Below, piece by piece: positions 1 through 7,302 of a stretch of 16,382 nt of DNA. How positions within the stretch are numbered: the first letter of the stretch is position 1; each line of letters begins with the position of its first letter. The notes under the pieces are model-generated. The model worked only from the letters and a program-made list of their open reading frames with translations, did no database searches and was not told where the DNA came from. A program made the translations under genes and the position numbers. This stretch comes from DATLBY01 sp035526665 (GTDB lineage Bacteria; Acidobacteriota; Terriglobia; Bryobacterales; Bryobacteraceae), in assembly GCA_035526665.1 (NCBI GenBank), contig DATLBY010000415.1:1-16382 (forward strand), read 5' to 3'.

Positions 1-1
1 C

Positions 2-2347
2 AAGAGCAGTGAAGGTAAGCCGATGTTCCTGGCGATTCTCTCTTCGCCTGAGAATCTCCGGAATCTGGAACGGTATCGGGAAATTAACAGGAAGCTGGCG
101 CTCGGGCTGGCCTCCCGCAGCGAGGCGGCGAAGCTCTCGTCCGAGGGAGAGGCGGCGAAGCTCTCGTCCGAGGGAAAGGTATTCGTGTGGATCGATTCAG
201 GGCTCCACGCCAGCGAGGTCGCGCCGGCTCAGCACGCGCCCGAGCTCGCGTACCGCATGATCACGGATGAGGGTCCCGAAATAACGCGTATCCGGCAGAC
301 CGTCATTCTGCTTCAGGCGCCTGTCATCAATCCTGACGGCCTGGACTCCATTGCGCACTGGTACGGCAAGAACGCCGGCACGCCGTTTGAGCTGGCGCCG
401 CTGCCCTGGCTGTACCAAAAGTATGCGGGACACGACAACAACCGCGATTGGTTCATGATGAATCTGCAAGAGACGCGTAATATCTCAAAGCTGTTGTTTC
501 AGGAGTGGTTTCCCCAGATTGTTTACAACCAGCATCAATCGCCGGCATTTCCCGCCCGTATCTTCGTGCCGCCCTATGCCGAGCCGTTGAATCCCAACAT
601 TCCGGCTCCGGTCATGGAGGGGATTAACCTGATCGGTTCCGCCATGAAGGAGCGCTTTGCGCGCGAGAACAAGGCCGGCGTTCTGTCCTATTACGGCTAC
701 GATGCGTGGTGGAATGGAGGACTCCGCTCGGTTCCCGCCTTCCACAACATGCACGGGATTCTCACCGAAACTGCTCTTCATTCCTACGCGACTCCGCGCG
801 TGTACACGGCCGCCGATTTTCCTGCATTTTTTGCCAACGGCATTCCAACCAAGCAGCCGAGCGTCTTTTATCAGCTACCCTGGATGGGCGGGAAATGGGG
901 CGTGCGCGATGCCATTGAGTATATGCTCACCGCCGATTTCGCCATTCTCGACCTGGCCGCTTCGCGTTCCTCCAGCTTTCTGCATAAGGCATGGGAAATG
1001 GCTCGCAACAATATTGAGGCGGGCCGGCGCGGCGGACCGTTCGCCTATGTGTTTCCTGCCGAGCAATGGGACAAATCGAGCTGTCTGGAGCTGCTTCGCC
1101 GGCTGCGCTTGGGCGGAATCAACGTGCAGAGGGCCCGCGCGCCGTTCGCTGCGAACAAGAAAATGTATCCCGGGGGAAGCTACGTAATTCCGCTAGCGCA
1201 ACCTTTCCGCGCTTATATCGTCGATCTTTTGGAGCCGCAGCACTATCCCGACCTGCAAAGCGGCAGCACGGGCGCGGCTAAGCGGCCTTACGATGTGGCG
1301 GGCTGGACGCTGCCCATGCAGATGAACGTCATTACCGAACGAGTGGATTCAGCATTCAGCGCCGATCTGGAAGATGCCAGGGATATCCCGTTAGACGTGC
1401 CTTCGCTGGATCACCGCGAAAACTCTTCTTTCCTCACTACTATCGATACTCTCCGGCAGGGCGGCTCAGTCCGCTGGACCGCCGCCGGAAAGATTCTCAC
1501 TCGGGCCGAGAACGGATCGGGGAAGGCTGCCTATGAACTCCAGATCCCGCGAGTTGCGCTGTATGAGCCGTGGACCGCGAACATGGATACGGGATGGACA
1601 CAATGGGTGCTGGATACCTACCGGGTGCCATATACCCTGCTACATAACTCAGATATGCAAAATGCGGACTTGCGCTCCCGTTTCGATAGCATCATTCTCG
1701 CCGCTCAGCCACTCTCCTCGATTCTGCATGGCACACGCGATGGGGAACGGAGTACTGCCTCACGCGCTCGGGGGCCCTCAGGCGAAACCATTCAACGGCC
1801 GGAGTACACCGGAGGGATTGAAATTGCCGGTTTGGCGCGCCTCGACGCCTTTGTGCGAGAGGGCGGTACGCTAATTGCCTTCGACTCGGCCTCCGACCTT
1901 CCCGTGCAGCTCTTTCCCGTGCCGTTGCGCAACGTGATCGGCTCAGACGAGAGCGCTGAAACCGAGGTGCCGGCCGCGTACTATTGTCCCGGCTCTATTC
2001 TCCGTGTGACCGTCGACATCACCAATCCAATCGCCTTCGGCATGCCGCCCGAAGCTTATGTCTTTTCGAGCGGCGGCCGCGCGTGGGATATTTCGCTGTT
2101 GCCGGACCATAACACGGGGGACCGGCAGGTGCGTTCCGTGGCTCGCTACGCAACCCGGGATCTGTTGGCGAGCGGCTGGCTGTCGGGCGAAAAAGCAGTG
2201 CATGGACGCCACCTGTTGATCGAGGCGCGGCATGGAGCCGGCCGCGTCGTTCTCTTTGGATTCAGACCGCAGTTTCGTGGACAATCGTTTGGAACATTTA
2301 AGTTTCTTTTGAACGCCGTTTACCTCGCTTCGGCCAAAACCTTATGA
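2..2347 (+). CDS. M14 family zinc carboxypeptidase-like protein, 5' end outside window
   Basis: Probable exported zinc metallopeptidase of the long M14 type common in Acidobacteriota. The frame is open from base 2 without a stop, and the first residues (KSSEGKPMFLAILSSPENL) match the interior of such proteins. The gene therefore almost certainly starts upstream, and the ATG at 23 is probably internal. Counting from that ATG, His62-x-x-Glu65 (LHASE) is the zinc pair, Asn140-Arg141 (NNRDW) is the substrate carboxylate site, His171 (YNQHQ) is the likely third zinc ligand, and Glu249 (LTETAL) is the candidate catalytic Glu. The last third (about residues 500-770) looks like the amidotransferase-fold C-terminal domain of these proteins (EGGTLIAFDSASDLPV). 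A 9-residue segment is tandemly duplicated just before the zinc motif. The stop overlaps the next gene as ATGA. The family call is firm; the substrate is unknown. Confidence 0.88.
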   Translation, partial: KSSEGKPMFLAILSSPENLRNLERYREINRKLALGLASRSEAAKLSSEGEAAKLSSEGKVFVWIDSGLHASEVAPAQHAPELAYRMITDEGPEITRIRQTVILLQAPVINPDGLDSIAHWYGKNAGTPFELAPLPWLYQKYAGHDNNRDWFMMNLQETRNISKLLFQEWFPQIVYNQHQSPAFPARIFVPPYAEPLNPNIPAPVMEGINLIGSAMKERFARENKAGVLSYYGYDAWWNGGLRSVPAFHNMHGILTETALHSYATPRVYTAADFPAFFANGIPTKQPSVFYQLPWMGGKWGVRDAIEYMLTADFAILDLAASRSSSFLHKAWEMARNNIEAGRRGGPFAYVFPAEQWDKSSCLELLRRLRLGGINVQRARAPFAANKKMYPGGSYVIPLAQPFRAYIVDLLEPQHYPDLQSGSTGAAKRPYDVAGWTLPMQMNVITERVDSAFSADLEDARDIPLDVPSLDHRENSSFLTTIDTLRQGGSVRWTAAGKILTRAENGSGKAAYELQIPRVALYEPWTANMDTGWTQWVLDTYRVPYTLLHNSDMQNADLRSRFDSIILAAQPLSSILHGTRDGERSTASRARGPSGETIQRPEYTGGIEIAGLARLDAFVREGGTLIAFDSASDLPVQLFPVPLRNVIGSDESAETEVPAAYYCPGSILRVTVDITNPIAFGMPPEAYVFSSGGRAWDISLLPDHNTGDRQVRSVARYATRDLLASGWLSGEKAVHGRHLLIEARHGAGRVVLFGFRPQFRGQSFGTFKFLLNAVYLASAKTL
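122..175 (+). repeat. Perfect 27-bp tandem duplication inside the M14 peptidase gene
   Basis: Two identical 27-base units lie head to tail at 122-148 and 149-175. They keep the frame and encode the nonapeptide EAAKLSSEG twice (residues 34-42 and 43-51 counted from the ATG at 23). The copies are identical at every base, including third positions, which suggests a recent duplication or an assembly/sequencing artefact. The location, just before the beta strand leading to the HxxE zinc motif, is probably a surface loop that tolerates length change. Confidence 0.95.
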
Positions 2348-3081
2348 GCTGGAACCCCGCGTTGTATGAGAATCAGCACTCTTTTGTTTGGAAATACGGG
2401 GCTGACCTGCTGCCCCTACTGGATCCCAAAAGCAGCGAAAGGATTCTCGACATCGGATGTGGGACCGGGCAATTGACGGCGGCAATTGCTGAAAGTGGCG
2501 CCGATGTCCTGGGCATTGACAGCAGCGTCGAAATGATCGGTCAGGCCCGGCAGAACTATCCTGATCTGAAGTTCCGCCTGGCCGATGCGCGCGAGCTAAC
2601 GTTCCTAGGGGAGTTTGACGCGGTCTTCTCCAACGCGGCACTCCACTGGATTCTGGACGCCGGCCAGGTCGTGCAAACCATTTCAAACGCCTTGATTCCG
2701 GGTGGACGATTTGTGGCGGAGTTTGGCGGCAAGGGGAACATTGCCCGTATCCTGACGGCATTGCGCCAGGCGGGATTGGGGTTCCAGGATCCATGGTATT
2801 TCCCGAGTATCGGAGAATATACCAGCCTTCTTGAGTCACACGGTTTTGAGGTTCGGTTCGCGTCTCACTTCGATCGGCTGACCCCTCTGGAAGGGGGAGG
2901 CCGCGGCCTGCGGCATTGGATTGAGATGTTTGCAAGCAACCTGTTAAATGGGGTGCCTGCCCAGGAACGCGAGCAAATGTTTCAAGCGGTGGAAGAAACT
3001 ACCAAGTCCGGTTTGTACTTCGCTGACAAGTGGCACGCCGATTACCGGCGCATCCGCATTTCTGCCATTAAAATCGACTAA
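2344..3081 (+). CDS. SAM-dependent class I methyltransferase (trans-aconitate methyltransferase-like)
   Basis: Cytosolic small-molecule methyltransferase of 245 residues. Motif I is ILDIGCGTG (residues 34-42). Asp59 in VLGIDSS is the expected ribose-binding acid, Asp81 (ADAREL) marks motif III, and FDAVFSNAALHW (91-102) marks motif IV and its extension. The whole N-terminal half, from WNPALYENQHSFVWKYG on, resembles trans-aconitate 2-methyltransferase (Tam-like) relatives in UbiE/Tam-type annotations. The true acceptor cannot be read from sequence. The start codon overlaps the stop of the M14 gene as ATGA and has no clear Shine-Dalgarno, so translation is probably coupled to that gene. The functional link with the peptidase is unclear. 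Confidence 0.85.
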   Translation: MSWNPALYENQHSFVWKYGADLLPLLDPKSSERILDIGCGTGQLTAAIAESGADVLGIDSSVEMIGQARQNYPDLKFRLADARELTFLGEFDAVFSNAALHWILDAGQVVQTISNALIPGGRFVAEFGGKGNIARILTALRQAGLGFQDPWYFPSIGEYTSLLESHGFEVRFASHFDRLTPLEGGGRGLRHWIEMFASNLLNGVPAQEREQMFQAVEETTKSGLYFADKWHADYRRIRISAIKID

Positions 3082-3144
3082 TCCCTCAGAAATCCGTATA
3101 CCGCCCCCAGGTGCTATGCATCATACATACGGAGGCGTAAGGCC

Positions 3145-3705
3145 ATGCAATTAAAACGTACATTCCTTTTGGGTTCCGCCCTGGTGCTGATGGGAATCGG
3201 AGCCGACGCGCAGATCTTCGGCAACGGCGGTTACCGGAACGATCCCTATTACGGAAATGATCCTTCCCACCGTGACAACGGCCGATATAGCCGGAATCGT
3301 GGCTACGGAAATGACCCTTATTACGGCAACGGTGGGTATGCCAACGACCCAAGATCCCTGGTCGCCAGAGTGCAAAGTGATGTCTCTCGCGTCGCCAATT
3401 CGTCCTATGCCGACCATCATGAACAAAAGCACTTCAGCGAAACCATGAGGAATCTGGACGATTTCAACAACAAGTTGAGCCGCGGAAGGTTTGACCAGGG
3501 TCGCCTGGACAAAGCCATGAGCAGCTTATCCCATCTCGTAAACGCGCAGCAGATTCACCCGCGCGACCGCAACATTCTTGCCAACGATCTGTCCGCCCTG
3601 CGAAGCCTGCGCGATAACGGAGGCTATAACTCAGGCCAGAACGGGAGCTACGGTAATGGCTACCCAGATAACCGTCGCTATGACCCGTACGGGTACGGAC
3701 GTTAG
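3145..3705 (+). CDS. Small exported protein with Gly/Asn/Tyr-rich repeats around a helical core
   Basis: Function unrecognised. The first 23 residues form a Sec signal peptide (basic MQLKR, hydrophobic FLLGSALVLMGIGA, likely cleavage after ADA or AQ). Residues 24-68 are low complexity and contain NDPYYGN twice (32-38 and 56-62), with further NDP copies at 38-40 and 67-69. Residues 70-158 look mostly alpha-helical and charged (RSLVARVQSDVSRVANSSY onward, then DKAMSSLSHLVNAQQI). The tail (159-186) returns to Gly/Asn/Tyr-rich sequence ending DPYGYGR. GGAGG at 3131-3135 lies 9 bases before the ATG, a good ribosome binding site that supports this start. The 63-base gap after the methyltransferase could hold a promoter, but I see no convincing one. 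No Cys is present, so it is not a redox or lipoprotein candidate. Confidence 0.8.
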   Translation: MQLKRTFLLGSALVLMGIGADAQIFGNGGYRNDPYYGNDPSHRDNGRYSRNRGYGNDPYYGNGGYANDPRSLVARVQSDVSRVANSSYADHHEQKHFSETMRNLDDFNNKLSRGRFDQGRLDKAMSSLSHLVNAQQIHPRDRNILANDLSALRSLRDNGGYNSGQNGSYGNGYPDNRRYDPYGYGR

Positions 3706-4440
3706 TTACATATACATCCCGCCGTTCACGTCCAGCACGTGACCAGTAATGTAGGCAGCTTCTTCGCTGGCCAGAAACTTGACAGCAGCGGCAACGTCGG
3801 CGGGTGTCCCCATTCGCTTTAGCGGGATGCCCGCCAGAATCGTTTGCTTCATCTCGGGCGATAGTACGCTTGTCATATCCGTCTCAACGAATCCGGGAGC
3901 CACCGCGTTTACCGTTATTGCCCGGCTGGCCATCTCCTGCGCAAGGGATTTTGTCAGCCCAATGAGTCCCGCTTTCGAGGCGGAATAATTGGCCTGCCCG
4001 GCGTTCCCCGACTCCCCTACCACCGATGTAATGTTGATGATCCGCCCCCACCGTTCCCGCATCATGCCCTGCAACACCTGTTGAATCGCGAAAAACGAAC
4101 CGCTCAGATTTGTCTGCAGCACAACGTCCCAGTCTTCGCGCTTCATTCTCAGTGCCAGCCCGTCTTTCGTGATCGCCGCGTTATTCACCAGGATATTAAT
4201 CGGCGCGAAGTCTTTTGCAGCCTTCGCAAATGCTTCCTTGATGGAATCCGGCGATGCCAGGTCAATCGGAACTACGAATGCTTCCCGCCCGTGAGACCGA
4301 ACCTCGGAGGCGATTTCGTTCAGCCGCTCGATATTCCTTGCCGCCAGCACAACCCTGGCGCCTGCCTCCGACAGTGCCAGCGCGCAGGCCTTGCCGATTC
4401 CACGGCTCGCGCCGCTCACAAAAGCTACCCGGTTTGTCAT
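3706..4440 (-). CDS. fabG: 3-oxoacyl-[acyl-carrier-protein] reductase (SDR family)
   Basis: Classical short-chain dehydrogenase/reductase of 244 residues, the usual FabG length. It would reduce 3-oxoacyl-ACP with NADPH in fatty acid elongation. Visible motifs are the Gly10-x3-Gly14-x-Gly16 cofactor loop (SGASRGIG), NNAA at 86-89, and the tetrad Asn111, Ser139, Tyr152, Lys156 (NYSASK). The C-terminus (AYITGHVLDVNGGMYM) is FabG-like. The frame stays open upstream to an ATG at 4500, but the added residues are not SDR-like and would overlap the ubiD start. I therefore chose the ATG at 4440, which begins MTNRVAFVSG. The stop directly abuts the stop of the convergent upstream gene with no spacer. 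No acyl carrier protein or other fab gene is next to it, so another SDR substrate remains possible. Confidence 0.86.
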   Translation of the reverse strand: MTNRVAFVSGASRGIGKACALALSEAGARVVLAARNIERLNEIASEVRSHGREAFVVPIDLASPDSIKEAFAKAAKDFAPINILVNNAAITKDGLALRMKREDWDVVLQTNLSGSFFAIQQVLQGMMRERWGRIINITSVVGESGNAGQANYSASKAGLIGLTKSLAQEMASRAITVNAVAPGFVETDMTSVLSPEMKQTILAGIPLKRMGTPADVAAAVKFLASEEAAYITGHVLDVNGGMYM

Positions 4441-4442
4441 GT

Positions 4443-4472
4443 TTGGTTTGGTTCCCGATCTCCAATGATAAT
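4443..4472 (+). promoter_or_regulatory. Candidate sigma-70-type promoter for ubiD
   Basis: In the 58-bp spacer between the divergent fabG and ubiD starts, TTGGTT (4443-4448) and GATAAT (4467-4472) are separated by 18 bases on the plus strand. The -10 box matches 5 of 6 consensus bases; the -35 box matches only its TTG. Transcription would start near 4479, about 20 bases before the ubiD ATG. This is pattern matching only. Confidence 0.35.
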
Positions 4473-4498
4473 AGGGAAGGTTCCAACATACCAAAACC

Positions 4499-5947
4499 AT
4501 GGCCTACACTGATCTGCGCGAGTTTATCGCGGCACTCGAAAAAGCCGGTGAGCTCAAGCGCATCCCTTTTGAAGTAGATCCCTACCTCGAGATGACCGAA
4601 TTTGCTGACCGGTCGGTGAAGACAGGAGGCCCAGCCTTCCTGTTTGAGAACCCGAAAGGAAGCCGCATCCCGGTGCTGATCAACGCATTTGCCAGCATGC
4701 GCCGCATGGAGATCGCTCTGCAGGTGGGTTCCGTGGACGAGGTTGCGCGGAGGATTACGGAGTTCCTCGAGATGCGAATGCCGGAGGGGATCATCAGCAA
4801 GTTGAAGATGCTGCCCAAACTGGCCGAAGTGGGATCCTCTTTCCCGAAACTGGTCGCCTCGGGTCCGTGCAAGGAGATCATCCGGCACGACAACTTCTCG
4901 TTGTCGGAGTTTCCCATTCTGCACTGTTGGCCGCTGGACGGCGGCAAATTCATTACGCTACCGCTGGTTTTTTCCAGGAATCCGGAGACCGGCAAACGCA
5001 ACTGCGGCATGTACCGCCTGCAGGTGTACGACGACAGAACTACCGGAATGCACTGGCAGACCCACAAGCAGGGCGCTGAGCATCACCGCCGGATGATCCA
5101 GCAGGGCAAGCGCCGCATGAACGTGGCGGTCGCGATCGGCGCCGACCCCGCCACCATGTATTCGGCCATCCTGCCGCTGCCCCCCGACCTGGATGAAATG
5201 ATGATCGCCGGATTCCTTCGCGGCAAACCGGTGGAGATGGTCAAATGCGAGACTTCCGACGTGGAGGTTCCGGCCCATGCCGAGATCGTGCTCGAAGGTT
5301 ACCTGGAGCTGGGGGAATCGCGCACCGAAGGTCCGTTTGGTGACCACACGGGCTTTTATTCGCTGGAAGACGAGTACCCGGTGTTCCATATCACCTGCGT
5401 CACGCAGCGCAAGAAACCGGTGTACGCCACCACCATCGTCGGTCCTCCGCCCATGGAGGATTTCTATATGGGAAAGGCGATCGAGCGTATCTTCCTCCCG
5501 CTGATGCGCCTGCAACTGCCTGAAGTCCGCGATATCTGCATGCCGGCCGAAGGCATTTTTCACAACCTGATCTTAGTCTCTATCCGCAAATCTTATCCGG
5601 GGCACGCGCGCAAGGTGATGCATGCGATCTGGGGCCTGGGTCAAGCCATGTTCAGCAAATGCATCGTGGTGGTAGATGAGGAGGTCAATGTGCAGAACGT
5701 CCGGGAAGTTGCCTGGAAAGCTCTAAACAACATAGACCCCGAGCGGGATATCCAATTTGTCCTCGGACCCGTCGATTCACTCGACCATGCCAGCCGTCTG
5801 CCGAACTACGGATCGAAGATGGGTGTGGATGCGACGCGCAAATGGCCGCAGGAAGGCTTCGAGCGTCCTTGGCCGAAGGTAATTGAGATGAAGCCTGAAG
5901 TGCAGCAGCGCGTGGACGAACTCTGGCGTCGTGCCGGGCTGAAATGA
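4499..5947 (+). CDS. ubiD: UbiD-family prenylated-FMN-dependent decarboxylase
   Basis: Reversible decarboxylase of 482 residues, full length for the family. It uses prenylated FMN made by a UbiX partner, which is not in this window. Residues line up unusually well with fungal Fdc1 numbering: Asn168 and Arg173 (RNCGMYR), Glu233 (DLDEMM), and Glu277 with Asp282 (TEGPFGDHTG), the bacterial UbiD form of the Arg-Glu-Glu/Asp catalytic set. The start is the ATG at 4499. A purine-rich stretch near 4473-4480 is rather far for a ribosome binding site. The substrate cannot be assigned. It could be 4-hydroxy-3-polyprenylbenzoate, a naphthoate intermediate of the futalosine menaquinone route (MqnL-like), or an aromatic acid. 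It diverges from fabG. Its stop lies 7 bases from the 3' end of the convergent tRNA-His gene. Confidence 0.88.
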   Translation: MAYTDLREFIAALEKAGELKRIPFEVDPYLEMTEFADRSVKTGGPAFLFENPKGSRIPVLINAFASMRRMEIALQVGSVDEVARRITEFLEMRMPEGIISKLKMLPKLAEVGSSFPKLVASGPCKEIIRHDNFSLSEFPILHCWPLDGGKFITLPLVFSRNPETGKRNCGMYRLQVYDDRTTGMHWQTHKQGAEHHRRMIQQGKRRMNVAVAIGADPATMYSAILPLPPDLDEMMIAGFLRGKPVEMVKCETSDVEVPAHAEIVLEGYLELGESRTEGPFGDHTGFYSLEDEYPVFHITCVTQRKKPVYATTIVGPPPMEDFYMGKAIERIFLPLMRLQLPEVRDICMPAEGIFHNLILVSIRKSYPGHARKVMHAIWGLGQAMFSKCIVVVDEEVNVQNVREVAWKALNNIDPERDIQFVLGPVDSLDHASRLPNYGSKMGVDATRKWPQEGFERPWPKVIEMKPEVQQRVDELWRRAGLK

Positions 5948-5954
5948 ATTTACT

Positions 5955-6031
5955 TGGGGTGGCTTGTGGGGCTCGAACCCACGACCCTCGGGACCACAAC
6001 CCGATGCTCTACCGACTGAGCTAAAGCCACC
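5955..6031 (-). tRNA. trnH: tRNA-His (anticodon GTG) with encoded CCA
   Basis: A full cloverleaf reads on the minus strand. The acceptor stem GTGGCTT (6030-6024) pairs with AAGCCAC (5965-5959). The D arm is GCTC/GAGC. The anticodon stem TCGGG/CCCGA carries the loop TTGTGGT with anticodon GTG. The T arm GTGGG/CCCAC carries the loop TTCGAGC. The extra base G-1 (6031) faces C73 (5958), the hallmark identity pair of bacterial tRNA-His, and CCA (5957-5955) is encoded. It lies 10 bases after the stop of the enolase-superfamily gene on the same strand and 7 bases from the stop of the convergent ubiD. Confidence 0.97.
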
Positions 6032-6041
6032 GTAACAACAG

Positions 6042-7292
6042 TTAGTATAGCAATCGTTCGGGCTCGGACCAATACTTCTCGCCCACCGCCAGATGCGCCT
6101 TCACCACGTCGGGATTGAGCTCTATGCCGAGTCCGGGTTTGCTCGAGACTTCGACGTGGCTGTCCTGGATAAACGGGCCATCCCGCAGCACCACCTGGTC
6201 CATCCAATCGCCCTTCCCCAGCACGGTTTCGCAGGCAATAAAGTCGCGGATGGAAGCTGCCCACGCCACCGTCGCCAGAGTGTTCACCATGCTTCCGGTG
6301 TTATGCGTCGCCAAGGGAAGCGAGAAGACCGATGCGAAATCCGCGATGCGTTTGGTTTCCAGGAGTCCGCCGGTATTCCGAATGTCCGGATGCAAAATGT
6401 CGCATGCGGCATTGAGGATGAAGTCCTTAAATCCTTCACGGCGGGATAAATTCTCGCCCGTGCAGATCGGCACCTTCGAGCCTGCGGCGAGCCGTTTCCA
6501 GCTCTCCGAGTAATCCGGCGTCATGGGATCTTCCAACCACACGGGCCGAATGCTCTGCACTGCGTCGGCCAACTGCAGGGACGTGCGCAGGTCGTATTCC
6601 CAATGGCAGTGGACCATGATGTCATGGTCCCAACCCAGAGCTTCCCGGCAATTTTCGAAGCCCTGGCGGATTTTCGACAACTCCGTCGTCGTCAGCAGGC
6701 GGTTGGAGCGGTCGCGTGCAGGATCGGTACGAGCATCGGTGTGCTGCGGGCCAAATTTGTGCGTCGTAAACCCACGAGGGTCGGACTTCACCATTTGCGC
6801 CCATTCCCGGCATGACTTGGGAACCAGCATGTTTTTCGGAGCGGCGTGGTCGTACATTCGCACGCGATCGCGAAACCGCCCCCCAAGAAGCGTCGTCGTG
6901 GGAACGCCCAGAATCTTGCCGGCCAAATCCCAGAGCGCAACTTCCACGCCGCTAACGGCTCGCATCAGCGAATGCGCGGATCCATCGGTGCGCTGCGGAA
7001 GACCTGTATAGATTGCATCGATCTCCAACGGGTCCTTGCCGATTAAATCGGGCTTGAGCGCTAGAACCTGCTCTTTGACTCCAGCGCCGGGGTTGCCGTA
7101 AGCCTCGCCGATACCGTATAGCCCGGCGTCGGTTTCCACCTTAACGAGGGTGTAGGTGCGCGGACCCTGTAACATCATCACCCGCACATCGCGGATTTTT
7201 ACCTTGCCCTTGTCGGGAGCCGCCAGTGCGTGGTATCCCGTCAAAAAAGGCAGACCCGAAACGGATTTTATAAAGGTTCGCCGGCTCAACAT
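6042..7292 (-). CDS. Tat-exported mandelate racemase/muconate lactonizing (enolase superfamily) enzyme
   Basis: Probable sugar-acid dehydratase or racemase acting outside the cytoplasm, 416 residues. The N-terminus MLSRRTFIKSVSG followed by a hydrophobic stretch and ALAAP is a twin-arginine signal. The capping domain follows (about 30-150), then the barrel. Metal ligand positions are Glu254 (WLEDPM) and Glu280 (CTGENL). The Asp303/His330 general-base pair (HPDIRN, ATHNTGS) and Glu355 (ACETVL) are also present. The first ligand position, normally Asp in a DxN/DxH motif, is His228 here (MVHCHWEYD). The Lys motif on strand 2 is reduced to THKFG (Lys179). It lies 10 bases downstream of the Tat-exported isomerase-like gene, so they probably form an operon. 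The substrate is unknown; relatives act on galactonate, gluconate and mannonate. Confidence 0.86.
   Translation of the reverse strand: MLSRRTFIKSVSGLPFLTGYHALAAPDKGKVKIRDVRVMMLQGPRTYTLVKVETDAGLYGIGEAYGNPGAGVKEQVLALKPDLIGKDPLEIDAIYTGLPQRTDGSAHSLMRAVSGVEVALWDLAGKILGVPTTTLLGGRFRDRVRMYDHAAPKNMLVPKSCREWAQMVKSDPRGFTTHKFGPQHTDARTDPARDRSNRLLTTTELSKIRQGFENCREALGWDHDIMVHCHWEYDLRTSLQLADAVQSIRPVWLEDPMTPDYSESWKRLAAGSKVPICTGENLSRREGFKDFILNAACDILHPDIRNTGGLLETKRIADFASVFSLPLATHNTGSMVNTLATVAWAASIRDFIACETVLGKGDWMDQVVLRDGPFIQDSHVEVSSKPGLGIELNPDVVKAHLAVGEKYWSEPERLLY
6044..6072 (-). promoter_or_regulatory. Candidate tRNA-His promoter nested in the end of the upstream gene
   Basis: On the minus strand TTGGTC (6072-6067) and TATACT (6049-6044) are exactly 17 bases apart. 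The -10 box matches 5 of 6 consensus bases and overlaps the last two sense codons and the first base of the stop of the enolase-superfamily gene. Transcription would start near 6037, about 6 bases before the tRNA 5' end, which is a typical tRNA promoter geometry. The -35 box is weak (TTG only). Confidence 0.5.
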
Positions 7293-7302
7293 TTCTATCT
7301 GC

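Noticed and set aside
3225..3350. Repeats in the exported protein gene as a CRISPR or mobile feature
   Set aside because: The repetition is at protein level in a coding frame with diverged DNA and no regular spacers.
4441..4500. Upstream start of fabG at 4500
   Set aside because: The extra 20 residues are not SDR-like and would overlap the divergent ubiD start; the ATG at 4440 gives the standard FabG length.
4958..5563. 201-codon open frame antisense to ubiD
   Set aside because: It has no domain or plausible start and mirrors the strongly conserved ubiD frame, so it is a GC-driven shadow.
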